From: Flavobacteriaceae bacterium
GTDB lineage: Bacteria; Bacteroidota; Bacteroidia; Flavobacteriales; Flavobacteriaceae
Assembly: GCA_018657955.1 (NCBI GenBank)
Contig: JABHWD010000018.1
Span: forward strand, 62,001-126,000
Length of the DNA: 64,000 bases
Reading direction: 5' to 3'
The translations under genes were made by a program, and so were the position numbers. The notes under the pieces are model-generated. The model worked only from the letters and a program-made list of their open reading frames with translations, did not search any database and was not told the DNA's origin. This document shows, piece after piece, positions 34,578 to 45,815 of this stretch. How positions within the stretch are numbered: position 1 is the first letter of the stretch; each line of letters opens with the position of its first letter.

Positions 34578-35585
34578 ATGGGCTCAGAAAAAGAAAATAA
34601 ACAAAAAGCATTAAAACTAACATTAGAAAAGCTAGAAAAAGCTTATGGCAAAGGAACTGTAATGAAGATGGGAGACTTAGTAGACGTCACTGTTGAAGCT
34701 ATATCGTCTGGATCATTGGGGTTAGACATTGCGCTAGGTGTTGGCGGATATCCAAAAGGACGTGTAGTTGAGGTCTATGGTCCCGAAGCATCAGGTAAAA
34801 CAACACTGACTTTACATGCAATTGCAGAATGTCAAAAAAAAGGAGGTACTGCTGTATTCATTGACGCAGAACATGCTTTTGATAGATTTTATGCTAAGAA
34901 TCTAGGAGTTGATGTTGAAAATCTTATAATCTCACAACCAGATAATGGCGAACAGGCATTAGAAATTACTGATAACCTTATTAGATCTGGCGCTGTTGAT
35001 ATGGTAATAATTGATTCTGTTGCAGCTCTTACTCCTAAAAGCGAAATTGAAGGAGAGATGGGAGACTCAAAAATGGGATTACATGCTAGACTAATGTCAC
35101 AAGCTCTTAGAAAATTAACAAGCTCAATTAGCAAGACGAATTGTACTGTCTTCTTTATTAATCAACTTAGAGACAAAATTGGAGTTATGTTTGGAAGTCC
35201 TGAGACGACAACAGGAGGGAATGCATTAAAATTCTATGCCTCTATTAGAGTAGATATTAGGCGCTCTACACAAATTAAAAATAGTGATGGAGGTGTTATT
35301 GGAAATAGGACGCGTGTTAAAATTGTTAAAAATAAAGTTGCTCCACCATTTAGATTGGCTGAATTTGATATAATGTATGGAAAGGGTATATCAAAAGTTG
35401 GTGAAATTGTAGATCTTGCTGTTAATTCAGAGATAATAAACAAGAGTGGTTCGTGGTTTAGTTATGAAGGAACAAAATTAGGTCAAGGAAGAGAGGCTGT
35501 GAAGGCAATATTGTCTGACAATCCAGAATTAATGGAAAAATTAGAGAAACAAATAAAAGATCTAGTCAAACTAAACGCTTCTTAA
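34578..35585 (+). CDS. recA: recombinase RecA
   Basis: 335 residues. Walker [10 protein letters not shown] near residue 69, the DNA-binding loops around [16 protein letters not shown] and [22 protein letters not shown], and a shortened acidic tail. It binds single-stranded DNA and drives homologous recombination. Its 3' end overlaps the convergent acyltransferase gene by 15 bases. I see no SOS box upstream. Confidence 0.98.
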   Translation: MGSEKENKQKALKLTLEKLEKAYGKGTVMKMGDLVDVTVEAISSGSLGLDIALGVGGYPKGRVVEVYGPEASGKTTLTLHAIAECQKKGGTAVFIDAEHAFDRFYAKNLGVDVENLIISQPDNGEQALEITDNLIRSGAVDMVIIDSVAALTPKSEIEGEMGDSKMGLHARLMSQALRKLTSSISKTNCTVFFINQLRDKIGVMFGSPETTTGGNALKFYASIRVDIRRSTQIKNSDGGVIGNRTRVKIVKNKVAPPFRLAEFDIMYGKGISKVGEIVDLAVNSEIINKSGSWFSYEGTKLGQGREAVKAILSDNPELMEKLEKQIKDLVKLNAS

Positions 35586-36335
35586 ATCCTTTAGCATAAT
35601 ATTTCTAACCTTATTTCTAAGATCTTTCATGTCACTCATTGTTAGATTGTTGGTAGAAATGGGTTCGTGAGTAATTACTCTCAATCCCCCTGGCCTTCCT
35701 TTTGAAACTCCCACAAGATTTCCAAAACTCCATGGAAATCTTTTCTTATTATCTAAAAATGTACAAACAACAATTGGCATTTGATGTTCAATGGCAATGC
35801 TAAATGCTCCCTGTTTAAATTCTCCTAATTGAATTTCAGGAGCAGGGACAGTACCTTCAGGGAATAAGCAAACATTTATTTCATTATTTATTTTTTCTCT
35901 AATACTCTTGAATACAGCTTTTCTGCTTTCAGGGCTACTTCTATCAACTAGAACACAGGTTTTTCTATATAAATATCCAAAAATTGGTATTTTTTCTACC
36001 TCCTTCTTTCCAACAAATACCAGAGGATATTTTGCTGCAACTGAAACCATCAAGAATACATCAATCATAGAAACATGGTTCCCTACAAATACATAAGATT
36101 TTTTTGTGTCTAAATCTAGCTTTTGATTAATAATAGGGTAAAATCCCATAAAAAACAATATAATCCTAGACCACATTACCCCAAAGAAATAAAAGTGTTT
36201 ATATGCCCTTTTATTTACTACTAAAAAAATGAATCCGGGACACAAAATGATTATCGTCAAAACTGTAAGCAATATATAGAACCATATATTGTACACTCCC
36301 CAGAAAAAATACTTTAAAAATTTCACAACTTTCAA
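35571..36335 (-). CDS. 1-acyl-sn-glycerol-3-phosphate acyltransferase (PlsC family)
   Basis: 254 residues with two N-terminal membrane helices. The catalytic HX4D is His87-Asp92 in [10 protein letters not shown] and the substrate motif is FPEGT at 158-162. It transfers a second acyl chain onto lysophosphatidate at the inner membrane. Confidence 0.93.
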   Translation of the reverse strand: MKVVKFLKYFFWGVYNIWFYILLTVLTIIILCPGFIFLVVNKRAYKHFYFFGVMWSRIILFFMGFYPIINQKLDLDTKKSYVFVGNHVSMIDVFLMVSVAAKYPLVFVGKKEVEKIPIFGYLYRKTCVLVDRSSPESRKAVFKSIREKINNEINVCLFPEGTVPAPEIQLGEFKQGAFSIAIEHQMPIVVCTFLDNKKRFPWSFGNLVGVSKGRPGGLRVITHEPISTNNLTMSDMKDLRNKVRNIMLKDLRSV

Positions 36336-36364
36336 AACTAATTAAATTATTTTAATAAAAGCTT

Positions 36365-36372
36365 TAACTTTG
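36365..36372 (+). promoter_or_regulatory. -7 promoter element overlapping the trpS start region
   Basis: TAACTTTG, a perfect TAnnTTTG box ending only 5 bases before the likely trpS ATG at 36378, so the transcript would be leaderless or nearly so. No TTG at the expected -33 position. Confidence 0.45.
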
Positions 36373-36377
36373 TGATA

Positions 36378-37361
36378 ATGAAGAAAAAATCTAAACGAAT
36401 TCTAACAGGAATTCAAAGTACTGGGACGCCTCATCTAGGTAATATTTTGGGCGCAATTATTCCAGCGATTCAAATGTCGCAAATAAAAAATAGTGAATCT
36501 TATTTGTTCATTGCAGATTTACATTCAATTACTCAAATTAAAGATCACAAAATTCTATCTCACAACACTTATGCTACGGCAGCAGCATGGCTTGCTTTTG
36601 GATTAGATCATAAAAAAACTGTTTTTTATAGACAAAGTGATATCCCTCAAGTCACAGAATTAGCCTGGTATCTTAGTTGTTATTTCCCCTATCAAAGGCT
36701 GACTCTTGCTCATAGTTTTAAAGATAAACAAGACAGACTTCAAGATGTGAATTCAGGATTATTTAATTATCCTATGTTAATGGCCGCAGATATTCTTCTA
36801 TATGATGCAAATATTGTTCCTGTTGGTAAAGATCAACTTCAACATCTCGAAATAACAAGAAATGTTGCTAATAGATTTCATAACATTAATGGAGAAACAT
36901 TTATTGTCCCACAGACTGATCTTAGCAATGAAAATATGTCAATTCCTGGAACAGATGGACAAAAAATGAGTAAAAGTAAAAACAATATAATAGATGTTTT
37001 TCTCGATGAGAAAAAATTAAAAAAACAAATACAAACTATAAAAACTGACAGTACTCCAATTGATGCTCCAAAAGATTGGAAAACATGTAATCTTTTTAAT
37101 ATTTATAAATTAATAGCCTCAAAATCTGAAACAATTGATATTAAATCTAAATATGAAAAAGGAGGTTACGGATATGGTCAGGCAAAAGAAGACCTATTCG
37201 CTCTGATTCTTGAAAAATTTTCTAAAGAAAGACTAGAATTCAATCACTATCTAAATAATCTAGATGCAATAGACAAGATATTAGAAGTTGGTGCAACAAA
37301 GGCAAAAGAGACTGCAGACGCAGTATTGAATAGAGTTCGTAAAAAACTTGGATATAATTAA
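36378..37361 (+). CDS. trpS: tryptophan-tRNA ligase
   Basis: 327 residues from the ATG at 36378; an in-frame GTG two codons earlier is possible but falls in the -7 box. The HIGH-like motif reads GTPHLGN near residue 16 and the KMSKS loop is intact in DGQKMSKSKNN near 195. Class I synthetase charging tRNA-Trp in the cytoplasm. Confidence 0.96.
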   Translation: MKKKSKRILTGIQSTGTPHLGNILGAIIPAIQMSQIKNSESYLFIADLHSITQIKDHKILSHNTYATAAAWLAFGLDHKKTVFYRQSDIPQVTELAWYLSCYFPYQRLTLAHSFKDKQDRLQDVNSGLFNYPMLMAADILLYDANIVPVGKDQLQHLEITRNVANRFHNINGETFIVPQTDLSNENMSIPGTDGQKMSKSKNNIIDVFLDEKKLKKQIQTIKTDSTPIDAPKDWKTCNLFNIYKLIASKSETIDIKSKYEKGGYGYGQAKEDLFALILEKFSKERLEFNHYLNNLDAIDKILEVGATKAKETADAVLNRVRKKLGYN

Positions 37362-37388
37362 ATATTTACTTGATAAAATATTTAATTA
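37355..37388 (+). terminator. hairpin at the end of trpS
   Basis: 13-bp perfect inverted repeat (arms 37355-37367 and 37376-37388, TAATTAAATATTT) with an 8-base loop, overlapping the trpS stop codon and followed by TTTATATATT. AT-only stem, so it may be a weak terminator. Confidence 0.45.
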
Positions 37389-37417
37389 TTTATATATTGA
37401 AATGTAAAAAAAATTGA

Positions 37418-38305
37418 ATGAAATTTGATAAATACATTAAAAATCTATTATATCGATATGATTGTGTAGTCTTGCCAAATTTAGGTGCATTTGTAGCTAG
37501 AAATGTTTCTGCAAAAATTGATGAATCAAATAATATAATTACACCTCCATCAAAACTCATTTCTTTCAATGCGAAGATTAAAGAAAATGACGGTCTTCTT
37601 GCAAATCATATTGCAATAGTGGAAAATATTTCTCGTGAAAAAGCAGGAAAGAAAATTCATAAAAAAATACTTTTCTATAATAGAAGCTTAAATAATGGGG
37701 GGCTAGTAAAATTTAAAGATGTTGGATCGTTGTCTTTAAAAAATGACAAATATATTTTTAACCCATCTGATAAAATAAATTTTTTAAGTAATTCCTTTGG
37801 GCTATCTGAATTGTCAACTAGCAAAGTTGATAAAAGTTCGGCTAATAAAAACTATAAATTTAACACTTATTACAAGTATGCTGCCATTCTAATAATTGCA
37901 TTATTTATTGGGTCAAACATTATAACCAATTATTTAAATGATATAAATGCATCTAATCAAATTTCATACAGACAGGCTGAAAAAGAAATTGAAGATAAAA
38001 TTCAAAAAGCAACATTTGTGATTGACAACCCTCTGCCTATTATAAAGCTTCATCTTAATAAGAAATATGGAGATTTTCATATTGTTGCTGGATCATTTAG
38101 AGTTAAAGAAAATAGTTATTCTAAGTTAGAACAGCTAAAGTCTGTAGGATATAAAGACGCAAGGAAAATTGGTCAAAATAATTTTGATCTTTATCAGGTT
38201 TCCTATGCTAGCTACAACACACGAGCTGAGGCTAAAAATGCTCTTAGCAATATTAGAAGCGAACACAATATAAATGCGTGGCTGCTTTATAAAAATGTCA
38301 ATTAA
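37418..38305 (+). CDS. HU-like/SPOR domain protein
   Basis: 295 residues. Residues 1-75 follow the CCDC81-type prokaryotic HU domain (YDCVVLPNLGAFVAR), a second HU-like part extends to about 130, a membrane helix lies near 150-168 (YAAILIIALFIGSNII), and a C-terminal SPOR domain (about 215-290, FHIVAGSFRVKENSYSKL) would bind denuded glycan strands at the division septum. The topology places a DNA-binding-like domain in the cytoplasm and a peptidoglycan-binding domain outside. Confidence 0.85.
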   Translation: MKFDKYIKNLLYRYDCVVLPNLGAFVARNVSAKIDESNNIITPPSKLISFNAKIKENDGLLANHIAIVENISREKAGKKIHKKILFYNRSLNNGGLVKFKDVGSLSLKNDKYIFNPSDKINFLSNSFGLSELSTSKVDKSSANKNYKFNTYYKYAAILIIALFIGSNIITNYLNDINASNQISYRQAEKEIEDKIQKATFVIDNPLPIIKLHLNKKYGDFHIVAGSFRVKENSYSKLEQLKSVGYKDARKIGQNNFDLYQVSYASYNTRAEAKNALSNIRSEHNINAWLLYKNVN

Positions 38306-38330
38306 AAGCAAAACAATTTCAAACTAACTA

Positions 38331-38837
38331 ATGAGCATAAAATCTCCTAAATCCTCATTAACAATAATGACTGACTCTGTCTTGCCTGGCGAGACAAATC
38401 CTTTAAATAATTTATTTGGAGGCGAATTGCTTGCTAGAATGGACAGCGCAGCTAGTATATCTGCCAGACGTCACTCAAAACAAATTGTTGTTACCAGTTC
38501 TGTGAATCATGTGTCTTTTGATAAAGCTATTCCAGTAGGAAGCACTGTTACTATTCAAGCAAAAGTCTCAAGAGTTTTTAATTCATCTATGGAAGTTTAT
38601 ATTGATGTTTGGATTGATGATGAAAAAGGAGAAAAAATTAAAGCAAACGAAGCAATTTATACTTTTGTTGCAGTCAATAAAAATGGGAAGCCAATAGCGG
38701 TTGATAAATTAAAGCCTGAATCAGAAGAAGAAAAACAAAGATATGATGGAGCATTAAGAAGGAGGCAATTGAGTTTAGTTTTGGCTGGAAAAATGAAAGC
38801 CAAAGACGCTACTGAATTAATGGCTATTTTTAAGTAA
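38331..38837 (+). CDS. acyl-CoA thioesterase (hotdog fold, YciA-like)
   Basis: 168 residues. The pattern PGETNPLNNLFGGELLARMDSAAS is the YciA/BACH N-terminal signature with the catalytic Asp in MDSAAS; a VSFDKAIPVGSTV stretch follows. It hydrolyses acyl-CoA in the cytoplasm. Ends 3 bases before the convergent M23 peptidase gene. Confidence 0.92.
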   Translation: MSIKSPKSSLTIMTDSVLPGETNPLNNLFGGELLARMDSAASISARRHSKQIVVTSSVNHVSFDKAIPVGSTVTIQAKVSRVFNSSMEVYIDVWIDDEKGEKIKANEAIYTFVAVNKNGKPIAVDKLKPESEEEKQRYDGALRRRQLSLVLAGKMKAKDATELMAIFK

Positions 38838-38840
38838 TCT

Positions 38841-40037
38841 CTACATTTTATATATCCAGACTGAAGGGTTTTGCGTAACACCATCCTTGAAAATGCTAAA
38901 GTTTAAAATTGTTTGTCCTGAAGATTTGTTTGTGATTAATTTCCCAATAACTTGTTTGGTTTCTATTGTTTCCCCTTTTTTTACATAAATTTCAGAAAGA
39001 TTTTTATATACAGAGAAGAAATTTCCATGTTGTACTAAAATTGCATGGCTTCCATTTTTAGAAATTATTATAGAATATACCTTTCCATCAAAAATTGCTC
39101 TGACTTCCTGATTTTGACTAGTCAATATTCTTACGCCATTACTTTGAATCGTAGTCGTTCTTACTATTGGATGAGGCTGCTTTCCATACTTTAGTATCAC
39201 TATCCCCTTTTCAACTGGCCATGGCAATTTCCCTTTATTTTCATTAAACTTTTTTGAAATTAATTTTGCTTCTGCTGTTAAATTAAACTCGGGAAGACTT
39301 TTATTTTTAACCTTAGCTGTGGCCTCTGCAATGATCATTTCTATTTGTTTATCAATATCCTGGGCTTGTTTTTGTTTTATTCTTATTTGATTTGTAAATC
39401 GCTTTTCATCACTTCTGATTTCAACAATCATATCCTTTTGCATCAAATCTTCCTTATCCAAATTTATTTTAATCTTCTCGTTTGCTAATATTAAATTCTT
39501 TTTTTGATTTTTTTGTTCATCTAATTCTTCTAGGACATTATCTACTAATGTAGTGGTAAGTTTGATTTGTTTTATTTGTTTATCCTTGTATTTTATATAT
39601 TGTTTATAGTACTGCAAGCGCTTATATGCTTGAGTAAAATTATTAGCTGAAAAAACAAATATTATTCTATTAAGTTTCGATTTATGTTTGTAAGACTTAA
39701 GAACCATTGAAGCATAATCTTCTTTTACTTTTTTCTGTTTTGTTAATAGTTTATTTAATTCTGTGTTATTCCTCTCGATTTCATCAATAATTATATTAAG
39801 CTGATTATTTATATTCATAATTAGCTTTTTTTGAAGATCAATTTTAAATTTTAAGTTCTCTAAATTGGTGAGTAAAGCTCTTTTCTTATTAAGTGAATTA
39901 TCAATTAATTTTTCAATTTGATTGATATCAGACGTTATTTCTTGTCTTTTCCTTTCTAAATCCTCTTTTGATTGAGCAAAAAGAATTCCATCTCCTAGTA
40001 GAGAAACCAGGAATAAAATTGTTAAAACAAATCTCAT
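38841..40037 (-). CDS. EnvC-like murein hydrolase activator (M23 family)
   Basis: 398 residues from the ATG at 40035-40037. A longer frame starts at 40052, but the nearer ATG gives a clean signal peptide (MRFVLTILFLVSLLGDGILFAQ). A long coiled coil (about 22-250) precedes a degenerate LytM/M23 domain (about 285-395). The zinc ligands of active M23 peptidases (HxxxD, HxH) are not evident: GNFFSVYKNL replaces HxH, as in EnvC-type activators that switch on amidases. Overlaps or abuts the DUF4292 gene. Confidence 0.85.
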   Translation of the reverse strand: MRFVLTILFLVSLLGDGILFAQSKEDLERKRQEITSDINQIEKLIDNSLNKKRALLTNLENLKFKIDLQKKLIMNINNQLNIIIDEIERNNTELNKLLTKQKKVKEDYASMVLKSYKHKSKLNRIIFVFSANNFTQAYKRLQYYKQYIKYKDKQIKQIKLTTTLVDNVLEELDEQKNQKKNLILANEKIKINLDKEDLMQKDMIVEIRSDEKRFTNQIRIKQKQAQDIDKQIEMIIAEATAKVKNKSLPEFNLTAEAKLISKKFNENKGKLPWPVEKGIVILKYGKQPHPIVRTTTIQSNGVRILTSQNQEVRAIFDGKVYSIIISKNGSHAILVQHGNFFSVYKNLSEIYVKKGETIETKQVIGKLITNKSSGQTILNFSIFKDGVTQNPSVWIYKM

Positions 40038-40041
40038 TTTA

Positions 40042-40866
40042 TTAATCAACATTGACTTGATTGTATCCCTTAGGGATTCTAAAAGGTATATTTAATTTTT
40101 TATTTATAGATACTGATTTCATGTCAATATTAATAGTTTTGTCATTCCAGTCTAAAAACAGAATCTTTTTTGGATATACCTCCTTGTTTAATGTAGTATA
40201 ATTCTTGTAATTAATACTAAATGTTTGTTGGTTTTTTAACATTAGTGAATCATTCTTCTTATAAAATATTTGGCTGTTTAATTTATAATTATATGGATTA
40301 ATATAGAATAGACCTATTAATTGATTATAATCAAAATCTACTTCCTTCTTAAAAATGTATGATCTTAATTTGTCTGGATTTTGATTGTTATTCTTGTTTA
40401 ATGTTTTTTCAAAATCCCTTGAAGACAAGTCCAAAACTGGCTGTCCAAAAAGTAGTTTTTCTAACATATCATAAGTGATATCAAGGCTTATAAGCTTTTC
40501 TATATATGAAAAATCAGTTTTTATATAATTTCTTTCTAGTTTATTATAATATTGTATTGAGTCCTTGGTTATCAATAATCGTATTGCTCCTAGTGGAGCG
40601 CTTATCCAAATCTTTTCCCCAGCTAAAATTCTAATTGTTGCTGTGTTTGATTTAATTTTATTATTTGAAGAGTAGCTAATTTTTACTCTTGCTTGTAGTG
40701 AAATAAATTTATTTTGATTTTGTTCTATAGCCTTTACAATTTTTTTTGAAGTAACACCTTTATTATCTCCTATCACATATTCTTTTTTTAATGCACAAGA
40801 AGTAAACAAAAAAACTAGTGTCAATAAAATGGAATTTATATATTTCATATAATATTTCTTATTCAT
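40042..40866 (-). CDS. DUF4292 family lipoprotein
   Basis: 274 residues. The signal ends FLFTSC, with lipidation near Cys24; a second ATG six codons in is also possible. The rest is a LolA/LolB-like beta sheet pattern with [20 protein letters not shown] near residue 90. DUF4292 proteins accompany dut and the M23 gene in Flavobacteriia; a role in lipoprotein or LPS handling is only inference. The start overlaps the dut stop as ATGA. Confidence 0.8.
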   Translation of the reverse strand: MNKKYYMKYINSILLTLVFLFTSCALKKEYVIGDNKGVTSKKIVKAIEQNQNKFISLQARVKISYSSNNKIKSNTATIRILAGEKIWISAPLGAIRLLITKDSIQYYNKLERNYIKTDFSYIEKLISLDITYDMLEKLLFGQPVLDLSSRDFEKTLNKNNNQNPDKLRSYIFKKEVDFDYNQLIGLFYINPYNYKLNSQIFYKKNDSLMLKNQQTFSINYKNYTTLNKEVYPKKILFLDWNDKTINIDMKSVSINKKLNIPFRIPKGYNQVNVD

Positions 40867-41294
40867 AATCCTGTGCTTCCAAATCCAGCAGAACCTCTTG
40901 GGGAGTCTTCTAATTTTTCTACCTCATCCCAAGAAATAGATTCATGTTTCGCAATAATCAGCTGAGCTATTCTGTCGCCATTTTTTACCTTAAATTCCTC
41001 ATTTGATAAATTAATTAAAATAACACCTATTTCCCCTCGGTAATCAGAATCAATTGTTCCAGGAGAATTTAATACTGATATTCCTTTTTTAATAGCAAGC
41101 CCGCTTCTTGGTCGAACTTGTGCTTCATGTCCATTAGGCAAAGATAAATATAGACCTGTAGTTACAATAGCTCTCTCTAATGGCCTCAAAATAATATCTT
41201 TATTAATAAAAGCCTTAATATCCATTCCCGCAGAATTGTCTGTTTCATATTTTGGAAGACTATGGCCTGATCTATTTATAATTCTAATTTTCAT
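40863..41294 (-). CDS. dut: dUTP diphosphatase
   Basis: 143 residues with the five trimeric dUTPase motifs: [38 protein letters not shown] and the C-terminal GSAGFGSTG arm. It hydrolyses dUTP to dUMP. Starts inside the end of the flippase gene (11-base overlap). Confidence 0.97.
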   Translation of the reverse strand: MKIRIINRSGHSLPKYETDNSAGMDIKAFINKDIILRPLERAIVTTGLYLSLPNGHEAQVRPRSGLAIKKGISVLNSPGTIDSDYRGEIGVILINLSNEEFKVKNGDRIAQLIIAKHESISWDEVEKLEDSPRGSAGFGSTGL

Positions 41295-42756
41295 TCAAGC
41301 TTTTGATTAATAAACGAATATTCGATTTTTCCATTAATACAATTGTTAAGTTAAATAAAACTATGCAAGCTATTCCAATATAATAATTGCCTCTAAAAAA
41401 ATAAAATGAAACTACAGACAACAATACTGAGAAAATTATATAAAAACTTATTTTTTTTGTCTTATATGGAATAGGATAATGTTCTCTTCCTAATAAATAT
41501 GAAATAATTACCATTGAGGCATAAGCTACAAGAGTTGCTATAGCAGATCCTACATAGCTATAATAGGGTATTAAAATAAAATTTAATACCAATGTAATTG
41601 TTGCTCCTGCAACAGAAATGTATGCACCAAATTTAGTTTTATCTGTTATCTTGTACCATACTGATAAGTTTTGATAGATTCCCAAACAAAAATTTGCCAA
41701 TAAAATGACTGGAACTATTTTCATTGCTTCCCAATATTCAGGATCACCAATAAAAATTGTCTTTAGGAGGTCTGCAAAAACTATTACTAATAATAACAAG
41801 GAGCAGCCTAGGATAACAAAAATTTCTAAAATTAAAGCATATGTTTTTTGAGGAGAATTTTCTTGAGCTTCCTTAAAGAAAAAGGGCTCAATTCCAAGCT
41901 TATAAGCTGTAGAAAACAATGTCATAAATAATGCTAGTTTATAGCAAGCAGAATACATTCCTATTTGACTTTTAGCAATTGAGTCTGGCAAAATAAAATC
42001 TAATAAAATTTTATCAAATGTTTCATTAATTGAATATGCAACTCCTGAAATAAGAATTGGTAAAGCATATATTAGCATTTTCTTCAATAAAATAAAATTT
42101 ATACGATAATTAATTTTAAAGTAAAATGGTAATAAAAAGAGTAAAGTTGTTGCGCTTGCAATCAGATTAGAAATAAAAATATAGCTTATCTCGTAATTTG
42201 GAATATAGATGCTTGCAAAAGCGCTATTATTGACAGCAATTTTTTTGAGGAAAATTAAGAGAAATATGTTTAGTGAGAAATAAACAATTACATTGACAAT
42301 TTTTATAATAGAATATTTTATGGCATTCCCCTTTGCCCTTAGATATGCAAATGGTATAACAACAAGTGCGTCTAATACAAGTATCCATAAAACTAAGTTA
42401 AGATATTGCGTTTCTATTCCAGTAAATTCAGAAATTTGAACTTTAAAAATTGTTGTTATTGCATAAAATAAAATTGTTGTAAAAATAATAGAAATTGAAG
42501 ATGTACTTAATACTTCCTTTTTATTTGATTCTTTGCTAAAAAACCTAAAAAAAGATGTTTCTAGTCCGTAGGATAAAATCACATTAAAAAGAATGATATA
42601 TGAAAATATTAAAGACAAATTGCCATAATCTGATACGCTCTCTAATATTTCTTTATCAGTATGAAGTCTTACTAGTAAAACACTTATGACTCTTGGAAAG
42701 ACTGTTGCAATACCATAAATAAAGGTTTGCCTAAATAATTGAATTAATTTTTTCAA
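41284..42756 (-). CDS. MATE/Wzx-like polysaccharide flippase
   Basis: 490 residues with about fourteen membrane segments. The pattern of an oligosaccharide flippase with a polysaccharide biosynthesis C-terminal domain is seen, including FFRFF near residue 72 and the [10 protein letters not shown] loop in the middle. Its fixed place between atpG and dut in flavobacteria suggests an essential lipid-linked substrate, possibly a lipid II-type or cell-wall precursor, but this is inference. Confidence 0.85.
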   Translation of the reverse strand: MKKLIQLFRQTFIYGIATVFPRVISVLLVRLHTDKEILESVSDYGNLSLIFSYIILFNVILSYGLETSFFRFFSKESNKKEVLSTSSISIIFTTILFYAITTIFKVQISEFTGIETQYLNLVLWILVLDALVVIPFAYLRAKGNAIKYSIIKIVNVIVYFSLNIFLLIFLKKIAVNNSAFASIYIPNYEISYIFISNLIASATTLLFLLPFYFKINYRINFILLKKMLIYALPILISGVAYSINETFDKILLDFILPDSIAKSQIGMYSACYKLALFMTLFSTAYKLGIEPFFFKEAQENSPQKTYALILEIFVILGCSLLLLVIVFADLLKTIFIGDPEYWEAMKIVPVILLANFCLGIYQNLSVWYKITDKTKFGAYISVAGATITLVLNFILIPYYSYVGSAIATLVAYASMVIISYLLGREHYPIPYKTKKISFYIIFSVLLSVVSFYFFRGNYYIGIACIVLFNLTIVLMEKSNIRLLIKSLNEN

Positions 42757-42824
42757 ATTATATCTCTTTATAATCTAAAATTAAACTAATAATTATAGGA
42801 ATGCAAAACCCTTTAGTAGATGTT

Positions 42825-43673
42825 TTAATTGTTAAGGGCTTCTGCTCCTCCAACAATTTCTAATATTTCATTAGTAATAGCTGCTTGTCGTGCCTTATTA
42901 TATGTCAATTTCAATTGATCTCTTAATTCCGTTGCATTATCTGTTGCTTTGTGCATTGCTGTCATACGCGCACCATGTTCACTGGCATAAGAATCTCTTA
43001 ATGCTTTAAATAATTGTGTTCTAAGAGATTTAGGAATAAGTTCATTTATTATTTTTAATTTTGACGGCTCAAAAATATAATTTTGATTATTTTCTTGTGA
43101 ATCGTCAGCAGGCAATATTGGGAGAAATTGTTCATTTGTAATTATTTGTGTAGCTGCATTTTTAAATCTATTATAGACTATTTGTATCTTCTCAAATTCT
43201 TCATCAACAAATTTTTGTATTAATAAATCTGCGATTTCTTTAACATTTTCAAACGACATGTCCTCAAAAATTTCATTTTTTGTTAAAATAACATTGTGTC
43301 TTTTTGACAATATATCACTGCCTTTCTTTCCAAGACATAAAAAAGACACCTCTTGATTTTTATTGCTTGCTAAACTAATACACTTCTTAATAATATTAGA
43401 GTTAAATCCTCCACAAAGTCCCCTGTTAGATGTAATACAAATAATTAGCGTTTTGTTAGCCTCTGTGTTTTGAATAAAAACATTATCTGAATCTATAGAA
43501 GAAGATAGGTCTTGTAAAATTCCTGTTAATTTATTTGAATAAGGCCTCATGGCTACTATAGCATCCTGCGCTTTCTTGAGCTTTGCAGCAGAAACCATTT
43601 TCATGGCGCTTGTAATCTGCATAGTAGAAGAGACAGATGAAATTCTGTTTCTAATTTCTTTTAAGTTGGCCAT
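42825..43673 (-). CDS. atpG: ATP synthase F1 subunit gamma
   Basis: 282 residues with the paired long helices of the rotor shaft at each end: MANLKEIRNRISSVSSTMQITSAMKMVSAAKLKKAQ split across the N-terminus, and the conserved C-terminal TDNATELRDQLKLTYNKARQ. The central Rossmann part contains TSNRGLCGGFN. Last gene of the atp series here; atpD and atpC are not in this window. Confidence 0.97.
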   Translation of the reverse strand: MANLKEIRNRISSVSSTMQITSAMKMVSAAKLKKAQDAIVAMRPYSNKLTGILQDLSSSIDSDNVFIQNTEANKTLIICITSNRGLCGGFNSNIIKKCISLASNKNQEVSFLCLGKKGSDILSKRHNVILTKNEIFEDMSFENVKEIADLLIQKFVDEEFEKIQIVYNRFKNAATQIITNEQFLPILPADDSQENNQNYIFEPSKLKIINELIPKSLRTQLFKALRDSYASEHGARMTAMHKATDNATELRDQLKLTYNKARQAAITNEILEIVGGAEALNN

Positions 43674-43688
43674 ATGCAGTATATTAAA

Positions 43689-45263
43689 TTAATATCGGGA
43701 TACTAATTCGCTACAAACCTTCTCCAGCGTATTAATAACATCCTCTGTTAATTTTCCTTGTTTAATTTCTTTAAGAATCTTAGAGTGTTTGCTATTTAGC
43801 AATTGAATATATTCTGATTCAAATTCTTTTATTTTATCTACTGGAACGTTCTTAAGTAAGTTTTTTGATCCAGCATATATAATTGCTACCTGATCTTCAA
43901 CCTTAAATGGATCATTTTGTGCTTGTTTTAAAATTTCTACATTCCTTCTTCCTTTTTCAATCACTCCTAAAGTTGCTGCATCAAGATCAGAACCAAACTT
44001 AGCAAAAGCTTCTAATTCACGAAACTGAGCTTGGTCTAATTTTAATGTTCCTGCAACTTTTTTCATTGACTTAATTTGTGCAGAACCTCCAACTCTTGAA
44101 ACTGAAATTCCAACATTAATTGCTGGTCTTACGCCGGAATTAAATAAATCGGATTCTAAAAATATTTGTCCATCTGTAATTGATATCACATTCGTTGGTA
44201 TATAAGCCGAAACATCACCTGCCTGAGTCTCAATAATTGGCAAAGCAGTTAAAGAGCCTCCTCCTTTAACTTTAGGTTTTATCGATGCGGGCAAATCATT
44301 CATGTTCTTTGCAATGGCGTCATCATTAATAACTTTTGCTGCACGTTCTAACAGTCTTGAATGAAGATAAAAAACATCTCCTGGATAAGCCTCTCTTCCT
44401 GGAGGTCTTCTTAACAATAATGAGATTTCACGATAAGCAACAGCTTGTTTTGATAAGTCGTCATATATAATTAATGCAGGCCTTCCCGTGTCTCTAAAAT
44501 ATTCGCCTATAGAAGCTCCTGTAAAAGGAGCATATACTTGCATCGATGCTGGATCAGAAGCATTAGCTGCAACAATAGTGGTATAAGCCAGCGCTCCTTT
44601 GTCTTCTAAAATTTTTGCAATTCCTGCAACAGTTGAAGCCTTTTGTCCAATGGCAACATATATACAATACACAGGTTCTCCTGCATCAAAAAATTCTTTT
44701 TGATTTAAAATTGTATCTATACATACTGTAGTTTTTCCAGTCTGCCTATCACCAATAACCAGCTCTCTTTGGCCTCTACCAATAGGGATCATTGCATCAA
44801 CAGATTTTATTCCAGTTTGTAAAGGCTCATTTACAGGCTGTCTAAATATTACTCCAGGAGCTTTTCTTTCTAAAGGCATCTCAAAAAGATCTCCTTTTAT
44901 ATTCCCTTTTCCATCAATTGGATTACCAAGAGTATCTACTATCCTTCCTACAATGCCTTCGCCAACTTTTACTGAGGCAATTCTAGATGTTCTTTTCACA
45001 GTATCACCTTCTTTAATTTCAGTAGAGAACCCTAGCATAACTATTCCTACATTGTCTTCCTCTAAATTTAATACTATTCCTTGTGTCCCATTAGAAAACT
45101 CAACCAGTTCTCCATACTGAGCGTTAAATAATCCGTAAACTCTTGCTATACCATCTCCGACATTTAAAACGCTTCCTATCTCATCTAGAGATATAGAAGA
45201 TTCGTGCTTTGAAAGTTGTTTTTTTAATATTGCTGATATCTCAGCAGGATTTACTTCTGCCAT
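43689..45263 (-). CDS. atpA: ATP synthase F1 subunit alpha
   Basis: 524 residues. Walker A GDRQTGKT at 171-178, [24 protein letters not shown] around residue 270-295 (in parts), and the [18 protein letters not shown] stretch. Non-catalytic nucleotide-binding subunit of F1. 15 bases before atpG. Confidence 0.98.
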   Translation of the reverse strand: MAEVNPAEISAILKKQLSKHESSISLDEIGSVLNVGDGIARVYGLFNAQYGELVEFSNGTQGIVLNLEEDNVGIVMLGFSTEIKEGDTVKRTSRIASVKVGEGIVGRIVDTLGNPIDGKGNIKGDLFEMPLERKAPGVIFRQPVNEPLQTGIKSVDAMIPIGRGQRELVIGDRQTGKTTVCIDTILNQKEFFDAGEPVYCIYVAIGQKASTVAGIAKILEDKGALAYTTIVAANASDPASMQVYAPFTGASIGEYFRDTGRPALIIYDDLSKQAVAYREISLLLRRPPGREAYPGDVFYLHSRLLERAAKVINDDAIAKNMNDLPASIKPKVKGGGSLTALPIIETQAGDVSAYIPTNVISITDGQIFLESDLFNSGVRPAINVGISVSRVGGSAQIKSMKKVAGTLKLDQAQFRELEAFAKFGSDLDAATLGVIEKGRRNVEILKQAQNDPFKVEDQVAIIYAGSKNLLKNVPVDKIKEFESEYIQLLNSKHSKILKEIKQGKLTEDVINTLEKVCSELVSRY

Positions 45264-45281
45264 TTTTTCTATATTTCGTTT

Positions 45282-45812
45282 TTATTGTATAAGTTCAGTT
45301 TTTAATTTATTAAGCCTTTGTAAAAAGCTTGCATTATATTCTCTGTTTTCATACCTAAGAATAAACCCTCCTATGATAGTTTTATCTATAATATTTTCAA
45401 TCTCGATAGATTTATTACTTAATGTTTGTATTTTTTTTAAAACCTGGTTTTTAATTTTATCTGAAATTGGTATAGCTGTTACAACTGTAGCCCTTTCAAT
45501 ATTATTTTCCCTGTTATAAATGTCATTAAAACCATGGGCAATATCATAAAGAATTGAAAGCCTTTTATTTGCAATTAATAGGTTTATAAGATTGCTGGTT
45601 TGTTCATTCATTTTTAATATCACAATTGATAAAATTTCTTTTTTATCCGAATGATTAATAAGAGGATTGCTTATTAGATTTTTAAAATCATCTGAAGATT
45701 TATGAGCTGATATTATTGAGTCCATGTCATCCTTTACATTAGAAAGGCTATTAGACTCTTCTGCAATTTGAAAAATTGCTTTTGAATATCGTATGGCTGC
45801 TCTAGATCTCAT
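45282..45812 (-). CDS. atpH: ATP synthase F1 subunit delta
   Basis: 176 residues, usual length. N-terminal RYSKAIFQIAEES and C-terminal ENIIDKTIIGGFILRYENREYNAS motifs are standard for delta/OSCP. It joins F1 to the peripheral stalk. Confidence 0.95.
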   Translation of the reverse strand: MRSRAAIRYSKAIFQIAEESNSLSNVKDDMDSIISAHKSSDDFKNLISNPLINHSDKKEILSIVILKMNEQTSNLINLLIANKRLSILYDIAHGFNDIYNRENNIERATVVTAIPISDKIKNQVLKKIQTLSNKSIEIENIIDKTIIGGFILRYENREYNASFLQRLNKLKTELIQ

Positions 45813-45815
45813 AAA

